Positions 27,352 to 35,478 of a stretch of DNA of 64,000 bases are shown piece by piece. Positions within the stretch are counted from its first letter, which is position 1; each line of letters opens with the position of its first letter. This stretch comes from Mucilaginibacter conchicola. Lineage in GTDB: Bacteria; Bacteroidota; Bacteroidia; Sphingobacteriales; Sphingobacteriaceae. The notes under the pieces were generated by a model. That model worked only from the letters and a program-made list of their open reading frames with translations. It did no database searches and had not been told where the DNA came from. The position numbers were made by a program, and so were the translations under genes. Location: NCBI RefSeq assembly GCF_003432115.1, contig NZ_QWDC01000001.1:310001-374000 (forward strand), written 5' to 3'.

Positions 27352-27873
27352 TTAGAACAACATTTCATTGGGCGGAGTTACACCTTTTAAACGGATGTAA
27401 ACCGTAGTTTGACCGCGGTGGTGAGTTTGATGCTCAAATGCTTTAGCCAATAACTGGCCTTTTTGCATTTTCATATCCTTACCCATGCTTACTTCCTGTT
27501 TAAACTGATCTTCGGTCATGCCCTGGATAGCGCTGATAGCGAAATCGTAGCTGGCCATTACCGCTTTGGTAACTTCTTCTTTAGTTTGTTGGGTGGTTTT
27601 CTCTAACGAGGTTTTACCCATAGGGCTTTCTTTACCGCTTATGGTACTTAAAAAGAAATAGTTAGCATCACCAATGTGAAGCATTTGCTCGGCAAATGAT
27701 TTTACCTGAGGTGTAGCTTTAAATGTGTAACCATCGGCAGGCATAGCATCCAGATAAGCCTGAGTGTACTTTTTTGCGCGCTGCCATTCGGCCACAATTT
27801 GGTCTTTGCTCATTTGCGCAAACGAGGTGCAGGCAAAGCATAGCATTACCAGCAAAAGTGATAGTTTTTTCAT
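27352..27873 (-). CDS. Secreted DinB-family protein
   Basis: The 173-residue product has a signal peptide (about 1-20, ending SFAQ) and a DinB four-helix bundle. Metal-site histidines are seen at AEQMLHIGDANYFF (about 65-78) and HQTHHRGQ (about 148-155), the latter being the family hallmark. DinB proteins are metal-dependent; several act in thiol transfer, but this exported form has no assigned substrate. It lies between the glycosidase-like gene and the unknown gene at 27933. Confidence 0.88.
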   Translation of the reverse strand: MKKLSLLLVMLCFACTSFAQMSKDQIVAEWQRAKKYTQAYLDAMPADGYTFKATPQVKSFAEQMLHIGDANYFFLSTISGKESPMGKTSLEKTTQQTKEEVTKAVMASYDFAISAIQGMTEDQFKQEVSMGKDMKMQKGQLLAKAFEHQTHHRGQTTVYIRLKGVTPPNEMLF

Positions 27874-27932
27874 GATTGTTTGGTTGTTAGGTAATTTTAG
27901 TTTTCGGGTACTAAGATAGGAATTAGAACTAC

Positions 27933-29387
27933 TTAATTCTCCTCGTTTTTTGTTCCGTACCCAAACAAATGCCTCAATTTGATCATAGCCGAAACCTCTA
28001 CCGGCATATATTCTTCCCAGCCTTTCTGGTCGGCTTTTACCATCTCTAAAACGTTATCTGTTTCTACCTGCAGGTTGTTCTTGTTGTAGTTTTCGATATC
28101 TTCTATCTTATTGTTTACCAACAGATATTCGTACAGATCTATCAAATGCGGCGGCAGGGAGAATTTCTTACTATTCCATATTTCGCCATCGCGCAGGGTA
28201 GGATAAATAAACAGTTTAACCTCGCGACTAAACAGCGTAGCAAACGCCTCAAGAATACCGCCCGGCAAGTTCTTGTAATGGCTTTCAGAGAAAATATACT
28301 CCAGGTTGGGATAACCTAATACCACGCCCAGCTTCAGTTTAGTGATCTTTGAGAGATAGGAAACAAGCTTATAGTATTGATGGAAATTTGATATCAAAAC
28401 CGTTTGACCTAATGAGCAGAGAATATCCACACGGTCAAGGAAATCTTTCTCGTCTATCTCAGCGCTGTCATCAGCATCGCGTTCTTTAAGGGCTTGCAAC
28501 GTAAGCTCGGTTATTAGCGATACTTTATCACGGTCAATATCCGGCTCGGCCATAAACTTCTCTACGCCGGTATTTATCATATCCAGGTGCACGTTGATCA
28601 ACGGCCTGAAACGACCGCGAACAACCACCACATGCTTTTTATACAATACCTCTGATGGCTGTAAATTTTTACCATCCGGCCCAAAGAGGGCTGCATCAGT
28701 AAAGCCTAAAGTAACCAGGTGCAGGCTCATCAAACGATTATCAACCTTATCAAAACCAGGCCCTTCAAAACGAATCATATCTATCTGGATACGATCTCGG
28801 CTCAGGTCGTCCATCAATGATTCAAGGAAAACCAATGGATGATCTTTGTAATAGAAGCAGGCGTACATAAGGTTAACGCCCAGTATACCTGCCGCTTGCT
28901 GCTGCAGGTTATTATCGTTATCCAGCAGGTTTACGTGAATGATCACATCATGAAACTCGCCGTTTGGTTCCATTTGGTAACGCAGGCCCATCCAGCCGTG
29001 GCCATCGTTAGTTTTATGATAGTTCAGTGCAGCGAACGTAGCGGCAAAGGCAAAAAATGTAGTGGTTTCGCCGCGCATGGCCGATAGGCGCTCCATCACC
29101 AGGCTATACTCGTGGTTAAGCATCGATATCAGGCGAGATTCGCTTACATAGCGGCGGGCTTGTTGTACGCCATAAATGGAATCGGAAAAGATCATGTCAT
29201 AAGCCGACATGGTTTTGGCAATGGTTCCTGCTGCTGCACCTGCTTTAAAGAAATGTGCTGCAACGTCCTGCCCGGCACCAATCTCGGCAAACGATCCGTA
29301 GATCTTCGGGTCGAGGTTAATGGTAAGCGCTTTTTGCTTGGTGCTGATGTCTTTACGATGGATGATATTCATAGGGGATGTAGCCAT
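27933..29387 (-). CDS. Conserved Bacteroidota protein of unknown function (484 residues)
   Basis: No recognised domain, signal peptide or clear membrane segment is seen. The start MATSPMNIIHRKDIST and the following KQKALTINLDPKIYGSFAEIGAGQ-type sequence strike me as a conserved family in Bacteroidota, although I cannot verify this. The central part has GYPNLEYIFSES and LVVRGRFRPLINVH-like segments, and the length is without internal repeats. Automated names used for such proteins (e.g. nicotinate-nucleotide adenylyltransferase) have no support in the sequence: I see no HxGH nucleotidyltransferase motif. It lies just downstream of the response regulator at 29455 (67 bases, with a terminator between). 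Confidence 0.8.
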   Translation of the reverse strand: MATSPMNIIHRKDISTKQKALTINLDPKIYGSFAEIGAGQDVAAHFFKAGAAAGTIAKTMSAYDMIFSDSIYGVQQARRYVSESRLISMLNHEYSLVMERLSAMRGETTTFFAFAATFAALNYHKTNDGHGWMGLRYQMEPNGEFHDVIIHVNLLDNDNNLQQQAAGILGVNLMYACFYYKDHPLVFLESLMDDLSRDRIQIDMIRFEGPGFDKVDNRLMSLHLVTLGFTDAALFGPDGKNLQPSEVLYKKHVVVVRGRFRPLINVHLDMINTGVEKFMAEPDIDRDKVSLITELTLQALKERDADDSAEIDEKDFLDRVDILCSLGQTVLISNFHQYYKLVSYLSKITKLKLGVVLGYPNLEYIFSESHYKNLPGGILEAFATLFSREVKLFIYPTLRDGEIWNSKKFSLPPHLIDLYEYLLVNNKIEDIENYNKNNLQVETDNVLEMVKADQKGWEEYMPVEVSAMIKLRHLFGYGTKNEEN

Positions 29388-29409
29388 AATGCAAATTTAT
29401 CAAAATAAA

Positions 29410-29435
29410 AAAGCCCGATATTGCTACCGGGCTTT
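29410..29435. terminator. Terminator after the response regulator gene
   Basis: AAAGCCCG (29410-29417) pairs with CGGGCTTT (29428-29435). The minus-strand side continues into a T-rich run, as expected for the minus-strand gene at 29455. Confidence 0.8.
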
Positions 29436-29454
29436 AAAAGCCAAAATTCTTATG

Positions 29455-30840
29455 TTATTCGCCTCGTTTTAAGCCAAATTTTTCAATTTTGCTGTAAAGG
29501 TGGCTTCGTTGTATATCAATATCGTCTGCAGTTTTTGATACGTTCCAGTTGTTTTTCTCCAGTTTGAACTTGATGTACTCGCGTTCGGCGTAATCTTTAT
29601 ACTCCTGGAAGTTGGTGAACTGATCGTAATCGGTTTGCGGTGCTGCGGCAGCCGTTTCGCCGGCAGTAGCCGTTGCCGGTGCCGATGGGTTGGCGAAAGC
29701 TCTCACATCACCATCAGTAATGATCTTATCGCTCAAAATGATCAAACGCTCTACCATGTTGCGCAGTTCGCGGATGTTACCCGTCCACGGTAATCTCTTC
29801 ATTTCCTCAAGGGCCGCGTCAGAGATCTTTTTGGTTGGCATGCCGTATTCGCTGCAAATTTCCTCTAAAAAGCTTTGGGTTAGCAATGGGATATCATCCT
29901 TACGCTCAATCAATGGTGGTACGTGTATTAAAATAACGCTTAGGCGATGGTACAAGTCCATACGGAAGTTACCGTCTTCAATTTCTTTGAGCAAATCTTT
30001 GTTTGTCGCCGCCACAACACGTACATCAACATCAATTTCCTTTTCGCCACCAACGCGGGTAATTTTGCTTTCCTGTAAAGCACGCAATACTTTGGCTTGT
30101 GCAGACTGGCTCATATCGCCGATCTCATCCAAGAACAAAGTACCGCCGCTTGCCGATTCAAACTTACCTATACGTTGTTTAATAGCCGAGGTAAATGAAC
30201 CTTTCTCGTGGCCAAACAATTCGCTCTCTATCAACTCTGATGGGATAGCTGCACAGTTCACCTCAATGATAGGGCCGTTTGCACGGTTTGATTTTTCGTG
30301 CAGCCAACGCGCAACGAGCTCTTTACCGGCACCGTTAGCACCGGTAACCAATACACGGGCATCAGTAGGGCCTACACGGTCAATAGTTTCTTTGATACGC
30401 GCAATCGCTTGCGATTCGCCCAAAATAGGGCGCACTTTTGATACGCGGCGTTTTAAGGTTTTGGTTTCAACAACCAAGCTGCCGCGGTCTAACGCGTTGC
30501 GTACGGTAATTAAAAGTCGGTTAAGATCTGGCGGTTTCGAGATAAAGTCGAAAGCTCCTTTTTTGCTGGCCTCAACAGCGGTCTCCACCGTGCCGTGGCC
30601 TGATATCATGATAAAAGGCAGATCAGGTTTTATGGTAAGGCCTTCGGTAAGCACTTCCATACCGTCCATGCGGTTCATTTTTATATCGCACAGTACAAGG
30701 TCGTAGTCGTTCTTGCGGATCATCTCTAACCCGTCAACACCGTTATCTACATCCTCAACCGTATAGTCTTCATATTCAAGTATTTCGCGAAGGGTGCTGC
30801 GGATAGCCCTTTCATCATCAATGATTAAGATTTTAGCCAT
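29455..30840 (-). CDS. Sigma-54-dependent response regulator (NtrC type) with variant GAFTGA loop
   Basis: The 461-residue product has a receiver domain (1-115; acidic D8/D9, phospho-acceptor D52, K102), an AAA+ domain (about 135-370; Walker A GANGAGKE 167-174, Walker B LFLDE 235-239) and a C-terminal Fis-type HTH (about 420-457, NVSKTADDIDIQRSHLYSKI). Its sigma-54-contact loop reads GSFTSA (214-219) instead of GAFTGA; Phe and Thr are kept but two small residues changed. It should activate RpoN promoters on phosphorylation. No histidine kinase gene is adjacent. Confidence 0.92.
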   Translation of the reverse strand: MAKILIIDDERAIRSTLREILEYEDYTVEDVDNGVDGLEMIRKNDYDLVLCDIKMNRMDGMEVLTEGLTIKPDLPFIMISGHGTVETAVEASKKGAFDFISKPPDLNRLLITVRNALDRGSLVVETKTLKRRVSKVRPILGESQAIARIKETIDRVGPTDARVLVTGANGAGKELVARWLHEKSNRANGPIIEVNCAAIPSELIESELFGHEKGSFTSAIKQRIGKFESASGGTLFLDEIGDMSQSAQAKVLRALQESKITRVGGEKEIDVDVRVVAATNKDLLKEIEDGNFRMDLYHRLSVILIHVPPLIERKDDIPLLTQSFLEEICSEYGMPTKKISDAALEEMKRLPWTGNIRELRNMVERLIILSDKIITDGDVRAFANPSAPATATAGETAAAAPQTDYDQFTNFQEYKDYAEREYIKFKLEKNNWNVSKTADDIDIQRSHLYSKIEKFGLKRGE

Positions 30841-30934
30841 GTGTTGTAAACTCTATTATGGGCGTAATGTTTGCGGCTAATATAAAAAATGTATAGTTTT
30901 TTAAACACTTTTTTGTGTGGGGCTTTTAAAACAG

Positions 30935-30963
30935 AAAAGCACCACCTTATGGGCAGTGCTTTT
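30935..30963. terminator. Terminator after arginine decarboxylase gene
   Basis: AAAAGCAC (30935-30942) pairs with GTGCTTTT (30956-30963). It lies just after the minus-strand speA-like gene (ends 30985) and before the response regulator. Confidence 0.72.
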
Positions 30964-30984
30964 GTAAAATATTTAAGCTTAAGA

Positions 30985-32379
30985 TCAGGTTGTATAACCT
31001 AATATTTTAAGTACTTGTTTACTGTTTTGCTCTTCACCAAACACCTCAAAGTTAAACGTCTCATCGCGGTTTCGGCGGATAATAACGTGCTTAGGCGACG
31101 GCAGCAAACAATGGTGGATACCACCATAACCGCTTAAAACTTCCTGGTAAGCACCGGTGTTAAAGAAACCCAGGTATTGCACCTTACGGGTCTTTGGCAT
31201 AAACACGCTGTTCATGTGTGCTTCCTGGTTGTAGTAGTCCTGGCCATCGCAGGTAATACCGCCAAGGTTAACACGCTCGTATTCGCTATCCCAGTTGTTA
31301 ATAGGCAACAGGATGTATTTTTGGTTCAAAGCCCAAACATCGGGCAGGTTGGTAATAAACGAGCCATCCAACATCAGCCATTTCTCGCGATCATTCTGTT
31401 GTTTACGGCCCAACACTTTGTAAAGTATGCCAGATGCCTCGGCAACTGTGTATTTACCAAACTCAGTAATAATATCCGGTTCAATGGTATCATGTTCGGC
31501 GCAGATCTCTTTAATACGGCTCACGATCTCGTTGATCATGTACTCGTAATCAAAATCAAACACCAATGAGTCTTTGAAAGGCATGCCGCCACCAATATCC
31601 AAAGTATCCAAATGCGGATTAACTTTCTTGAATTTACAGTAAAGCGTTACGTATTTCTCCAGTTCGTTCCAGTAGTATGGTGTATCAGAAATACCCGAAT
31701 TAATGAAGAAGTGCAGCAACTTCACCTGGAAGTTAGGGTTCTGCTCAATTTTATTGTGATAGAAATCGATCACATCTTCCATACGCACACCAAGGCGTGA
31801 AGTGTAGAACTGTGAATCGGGCTGCTCCTCAGCAGCTATACGGATACCCAGATTACAAGGGGTGTCCATTTCTATCTCATCATCGTACAGATTAAACTCT
31901 TCTTTGTTATCCAGAACGGGGATAATGTTATGGAAACCATCATGCAGCATATCAATAATATACTGCTTGTACTGGAAAGTTTTAAAACCGTTACAGATAA
32001 CAGTCATATCCTTGGTTAACGCACCTTTCTTCTCCAGCGCATCGATCATCGGCATATCAAAAGCCGACGATGTTTCCAGGTGGATATCGTTACGCAGGGC
32101 CTCTTCAACAATATGCTTAAAGTGCGAGCTTTTGGTACAGTAGCAATACTTATAGCTACCACGATAATTGTTTTTTATGATAGCTTGCTGAAACAACAGT
32201 TTTGCCTGCTGTATCTTCTTGCTTATCATGGGCAGGTAAGTGAAGCGCAGGGGAGTACCGTACGTTTCAATCATCTCCATCAAATTGAGGTCGTTAAAAT
32301 ATAATTCGTCCTCTATTATCTCAAAACCTTCCTGAGGGAAACCAACACTAAGGTCAAGAAATTCCTGGTAACTCTGCAT
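30985..32379 (-). CDS. speA: Arginine decarboxylase, PLP-dependent fold III
   Basis: The enzyme converts arginine to agmatine for polyamine synthesis. The 464-residue product is shorter than enterobacterial SpeA (about 650), fitting the compact Bacteroidota form. The PLP lysine is probably in YCYCTKSSH (about 78-86), the glycine-rich phosphate loop is DIGGGMP (about 261), and CDGQDYY (about 380) supplies the cysteine/aspartate of the second active-site half from the dimer partner. Substrate choice between arginine and related amino acids is inferred from similarity and from the arginine-related neighbours at 32871 and 33880. Confidence 0.82.
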   Translation of the reverse strand: MQSYQEFLDLSVGFPQEGFEIIEDELYFNDLNLMEMIETYGTPLRFTYLPMISKKIQQAKLLFQQAIIKNNYRGSYKYCYCTKSSHFKHIVEEALRNDIHLETSSAFDMPMIDALEKKGALTKDMTVICNGFKTFQYKQYIIDMLHDGFHNIIPVLDNKEEFNLYDDEIEMDTPCNLGIRIAAEEQPDSQFYTSRLGVRMEDVIDFYHNKIEQNPNFQVKLLHFFINSGISDTPYYWNELEKYVTLYCKFKKVNPHLDTLDIGGGMPFKDSLVFDFDYEYMINEIVSRIKEICAEHDTIEPDIITEFGKYTVAEASGILYKVLGRKQQNDREKWLMLDGSFITNLPDVWALNQKYILLPINNWDSEYERVNLGGITCDGQDYYNQEAHMNSVFMPKTRKVQYLGFFNTGAYQEVLSGYGGIHHCLLPSPKHVIIRRNRDETFNFEVFGEEQNSKQVLKILGYTT

Positions 32380-32511
32380 TCTCTAATATTTTTCGCAAAA
32401 ATGTAATTTTTAAACGGATTATTTACCAAAATATTTGATGCAATTATTGTCGTATTGTAATTTGTTTGTGAAGGGATTGTTAAGGATCAAAGTATTCGTT
32501 TATGGTTCGTC

Positions 32512-32532
32512 ATGCCGAGCTTGTTTCGGCAT
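32512..32532. repeat. Short palindrome, REP-like
   Basis: ATGCCGA (32512-32518) pairs with TCGGCAT (32526-32532). The surrounding sequence (TCATGCCGAGCTTGTTTCGGCATC) is of a form common in bacterial repeat families. Downstream bases 32550-32640 (GGTCGGGCTATCC and ATCCCTAACGCG) also look like repeat fragments. Confidence 0.6.
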
Positions 32533-32695
32533 CCCATAAGCGGAGCAATTTGGGCGTTCCCTGCGGTCGGGCTATCCACTCATACGCGCACAGGCATTAG
32601 GCGCAGGCCGGTATCCGTTTCTATCCCTAACGCGCTTTGTTGTAGAGGCACACACGGCTTTTTACAGGATGCTTTAATGCAAACTTAATAACCAA

Positions 32696-32825
32696 TGTCA
32701 TTTCGAGCGAGCAGAAGTGTTGGCTTTTGCGCCGGGGCGACGAGAAATCTTGTTAGACAAAGACGAGCAAACAGTTAAGCCTCAATAACAAGATTTCTCC
32801 TCGCTGTCGCTCGTTTGAAATGACA
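32696..32825. repeat. REP/BIME-like 130-bp imperfect palindrome
   Basis: The ends TGTCATTTCGAGCGA (32696-32710) and TCGCTCGTTTGAAATGACA (end 32825) are complementary except for an inserted TT, and the inner arms around AGAAATCTTGTTA and TAACAAGATTTCT are near-perfect. This layout is that of BIME elements linked to TnpA-REP (RAYT) transposases. No RAYT gene is in the window. Confidence 0.8.
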
Positions 32826-32840
32826 GGATGCGGATATTTC

Positions 32841-32880
32841 AATGACTCAATTTACAACGCAGCGAATGACTCAATTACCC
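32841..32880. repeat. TCATT-word repeat overlapping the ctlX stop codon
   Basis: The 40 bases contain AATGACTCAAT twice (32841-32851 and 32865-32875). The second copy contains the ctlX stop codon (TGA, complement of 32871-32873). It is the third member of the family at 571 and 33793. Confidence 0.7.
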
Positions 32881-33797
32881 AACGAAGAAAGATGCACTTC
32901 TGCCATCATACACCTTGCGCTACCACCGCCGTTGGTTTCAATAGTGGTAATATCCGCATAAACCAGTTTACCGTACTTCTCCAACGATGCTTTTTGCTCT
33001 ACCGTTAGCGAATCAAAGGCCGCTTTTGACATCACCACGAGTGTTTCACCTGCAGCATTTTTCACTTCCAGCATGTTGCCGGCAAAATGGTTCATCTGGT
33101 CGAAAGTGATATCAACAATTTCTTTACCTACGTTTTGCAGAGATTTAATAACTAACTCTTTTTCAGATGCATCAGTTATGCTATCTAAACAAACAACTGC
33201 AAAGGCCGTACCTAAAGCCATAAGCACATTGGTGTGGTAAATGGCTTGTCCGTTTTGGTCAAATGCATCAAAAGTTACCGCAGTATAACCGGTATAATCG
33301 CAAAATGCTTTCAGTACTTCAGCATTGGTACGGGGAGAGAGACAAGCGTAAGCCACTTTGTTCACCCTGTCCAAAACCATACTGCCGGTACCTTCCAAAA
33401 ACTCGTTCTTCTGCTCAAAGCGACTCAGATCAATAACATGATTGGCAGCAAAATTTTCTTCCAACTGTCTGATGATATCCTCGCGGCGCTCCAGCCTGCG
33501 GTTTTCGGCCTGCATGGGGTAGAGAATAATATCGCCGTTTTCATGAAATGATACCCAGTTGTTCGGGAATATAGAATCGGGCGTATGAGGCTCTGGTGTA
33601 TCGTTAATTACAGTAACGTTTACACCGTTATCCCTTAATACCGAAACAAAGCCGTCAAACTCCTCAACAGCTTTCTGCTGCACAGCTTGCTGATCATCAT
33701 CACGGTTTTGGAAAGCATTGCTTTCCGCCGTTTGTGCGTTAAAACCAAACGCCACAGGGCGAATCATTAATATGTTGGAAGTACTTTGAGAAGTCAT
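32871..33797 (-). CDS. ctlX: Citrulline utilization hydrolase CtlX (citrullinase-like, amidinotransferase fold)
   Basis: CtlX-family members hydrolyse citrulline to ornithine, CO2 and ammonia. The 308-residue product opens SNILMIRPVAFGFNAQTA and shows the alpha/beta-propeller guanidino-modifying signature: FPNNWVSFH (77-85), EGTGSMVLD (135-143), His188 in AIYHTNV and the nucleophile Cys296 in GGSARCMMAEV. The start codon lies at the edge of the repeat 33793-33880 and the stop inside the repeat 32841-32880, so the gene is flanked by the same repeat family on both sides. It is encoded just after the arginine deiminase homologue. Confidence 0.87.
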   Translation of the reverse strand: MTSQSTSNILMIRPVAFGFNAQTAESNAFQNRDDDQQAVQQKAVEEFDGFVSVLRDNGVNVTVINDTPEPHTPDSIFPNNWVSFHENGDIILYPMQAENRRLERREDIIRQLEENFAANHVIDLSRFEQKNEFLEGTGSMVLDRVNKVAYACLSPRTNAEVLKAFCDYTGYTAVTFDAFDQNGQAIYHTNVLMALGTAFAVVCLDSITDASEKELVIKSLQNVGKEIVDITFDQMNHFAGNMLEVKNAAGETLVVMSKAAFDSLTVEQKASLEKYGKLVYADITTIETNGGGSARCMMAEVHLSSLGN

Positions 33798-33880
33798 CGA
33801 GTCATTTGCTTCGCTGTCATTGAGTCATTATTTTGATGTATCCACTGGGTAATGACTCAATGACCCAATGACACAGTGAC
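33793..33880. repeat. TCATT-word quasi-palindrome between the deiminase homologue and ctlX
   Basis: Left arm 33793-33830 (GTCATCGAGTCATTTGCTTCG, then TGTCATTGAGTCATTA) pairs imperfectly with right arm 33850-33880 (TAATGACTCAATGACCCAAT, then GACACAGTGAC). It reaches the ctlX start codon on one side and the deiminase stop codon on the other. 32 bases match 576-607 with one difference. Confidence 0.83.
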
Positions 33881-35322
33881 TAAAGGGTATCCCTTGTCAA
33901 CGGCATACTCATACAGTGAAAACCGCCGCGCGCACGCGATAACTCTGCCGATGGCATCAGGATCAGAGTATCCTTCATGGTTTGCGGGTCGAGTTCGTCG
34001 TTCTCCAATTTTTGAAGAACTGATTTTACGTTGAGTACTTTAAAACCATTCTTTTTAAAAGCTTCAACTGTCTTGTTATTACGATCGTAACCCAGTACCA
34101 CGCCATCTTTAATGGCCAGCAGGTTACAGCTGTCTGTCCATTGTTCGCGGGCATCAAAAGGGAACTCGTTGTTACCAGAGTAAATGAATTTAACCTCACC
34201 TGTGCAACCCAGATCATTCTTGCTTACATCGGTCAGCAAATCTTCCAGGTTATCAAACGTGCGTGGCTTTTGGCCTTTCTCAAACTGCACTATCTCCGGC
34301 TTGTCTTTATCTTTCTTATCAGCAAACCAGTTGATCGGTTCGTGTTCTGATTGCTCCGGTTCAGTTATCGACAGCGATTTCAGCATCACCCAGGTATTGC
34401 GTTTCACCTGCGTAAATACGGTGTCAATGTGCATGTAATCGCGCTTATGCGGAATTTTGACTATCGTTACTTTGCTTACCACATTGTTAGCGAATAGCAG
34501 TTTGATGGCCTCATTAGCTCCACTTACCGATGTACGCTCGCTGCAGCCAATGATCAAATGCTGCGGACTAACCATCATTACGTCGCCACCCTCAAGGGTT
34601 GTTTTTTCTTCCTGGTCTTCACCCGGGCGCAGGAAATGCTGCACGGTATCCGGTATCTCCAGGATATTATCGCGATAAGCAGCAAACAACGGGTGATTAA
34701 AGAATACATAACGCACCAGCAAAGTCTCGCGCGAGCGAGCTTTTTTTGCAGGCTTGTTCAACAACATAAAGTTATTGATGGCAATACCTATATCCCTTGT
34801 AAAAATAAGGTTAGGGATGGGGGCAAATATCATGGTATCATCATTCAGCGAACCGGAGATAAATATCTTGGCTAACTCAACGGGATCAGTATCTATCAAT
34901 TGCAACTGCAGGCGGTAAGTACAGTTCTCTATTGCACAAACTGATGCAACCAGTTTCTTACGGATATCTGTTTGTTGCAGGATATCGCTCAGCAGCGTTT
35001 GTATCTCGATAACTTTATCAGAGTTATGGAAACCTGCGTTATCAGGCTTAAAAAAAGCACGGTCGGCAGCAGCACTGTCTATCTCACTCAGGCGGCCTTT
35101 TATTTTGGCGGGGTCAAGAAAATACATTAATAACTTAATGTAATAGTCGTACTCCTTGCGGCGCATTGTATCCAAATGAACAATATCTTCAAACAGCCAA
35201 TCCTGTGCTTTTGAAGGCACTACTTTACCCAGGCCGCTATCAGGGCTGTGTACCAGCAATGCTTTAAGGTTACCAATTTCGGAAGTTACATCGAGCTTAA
35301 AATCGTTATTTACAGGCAGCAT
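33880..35322 (-). CDS. Arginine deiminase homologue
   Basis: The 480-residue product has the full ADI active-site set: DWLFEDIVHL (41-50), NLIFTRDIG (171-179), EGGDVMM (244-250), His298-x-Asp300 in MHIDTVF, and Cys470 in GGFHCMSMPLTRD. Bacterial ArcA is about 410 residues; the extra length includes an insertion near 318-370. It should deiminate arginine to citrulline and ammonia, and CtlX immediately downstream could then split the citrulline. Divergent ADI relatives also include amidinotransferases and agmatine deiminases, so the substrate is inferred. Confidence 0.82.
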   Translation of the reverse strand: MLPVNNDFKLDVTSEIGNLKALLVHSPDSGLGKVVPSKAQDWLFEDIVHLDTMRRKEYDYYIKLLMYFLDPAKIKGRLSEIDSAAADRAFFKPDNAGFHNSDKVIEIQTLLSDILQQTDIRKKLVASVCAIENCTYRLQLQLIDTDPVELAKIFISGSLNDDTMIFAPIPNLIFTRDIGIAINNFMLLNKPAKKARSRETLLVRYVFFNHPLFAAYRDNILEIPDTVQHFLRPGEDQEEKTTLEGGDVMMVSPQHLIIGCSERTSVSGANEAIKLLFANNVVSKVTIVKIPHKRDYMHIDTVFTQVKRNTWVMLKSLSITEPEQSEHEPINWFADKKDKDKPEIVQFEKGQKPRTFDNLEDLLTDVSKNDLGCTGEVKFIYSGNNEFPFDAREQWTDSCNLLAIKDGVVLGYDRNNKTVEAFKKNGFKVLNVKSVLQKLENDELDPQTMKDTLILMPSAELSRARGGFHCMSMPLTRDTL

Positions 35323-35371
35323 AAATAGTTATGTTCTTAACAAAGTTAGGGAATTTTGCTGAGAGGAGAGG

Positions 35372-35455
35372 GGTTCATAGATGATGGTTCATTGTTCATG
35401 GTACTTCCTTGTCGTTTATCTTTAACCACGAACTATCATCCATTAACTATGAACC
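35372..35455. repeat. GTTCATAG-word quasi-palindrome between the deiminase homologue and argS
   Basis: The 30-base arms 35372-35401 (GGTTCATAGATGATGGTTCA, then TTGTTCATGG) and 35426-35455 (CCACGAACTATCATCCATTA, then ACTATGAACC) match about three in four positions, with perfect outer ends GGTTCATAG / CTATGAACC. It lies between divergent genes, where no terminator is needed. Confidence 0.8.
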
Positions 35456-35466
35456 AAACAAAATGT

Positions 35467-35474
35467 TAATTTTG
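35467..35474 (+). promoter_or_regulatory. Possible -7 box of argS
   Basis: TAATTTTG matches TAnnTTTG exactly and lies 4 bases before the argS ATG at 35479. A transcript from it would be nearly leaderless. No TTG is found 17-24 bases upstream, where the repeat arm lies. Confidence 0.3.
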
Positions 35475-35478
35475 CGCA

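Larger units (their letters stand above)
32380..32870. other. 491-base gene-free gap between speA and ctlX
   Basis: I see no gene, promoter box or RNA gene here. It contains the palindrome at 32512, repeat-like fragments near 32550-32640, the REP element at 32696-32825 and the TCATT-word repeat starting at 32841. It is the largest gap in the window and the densest in repeats. Confidence 0.7.

Noticed and set aside
29690..30706. 338-codon open frame opposite the response regulator
   Set aside because: It mirrors the regulator gene; no signal, domain or start context supports it.
32820..33008. Small plus-strand open frame at the end of ctlX
   Set aside because: It starts inside the REP/TCATT repeats and runs against ctlX; no coding features are seen.
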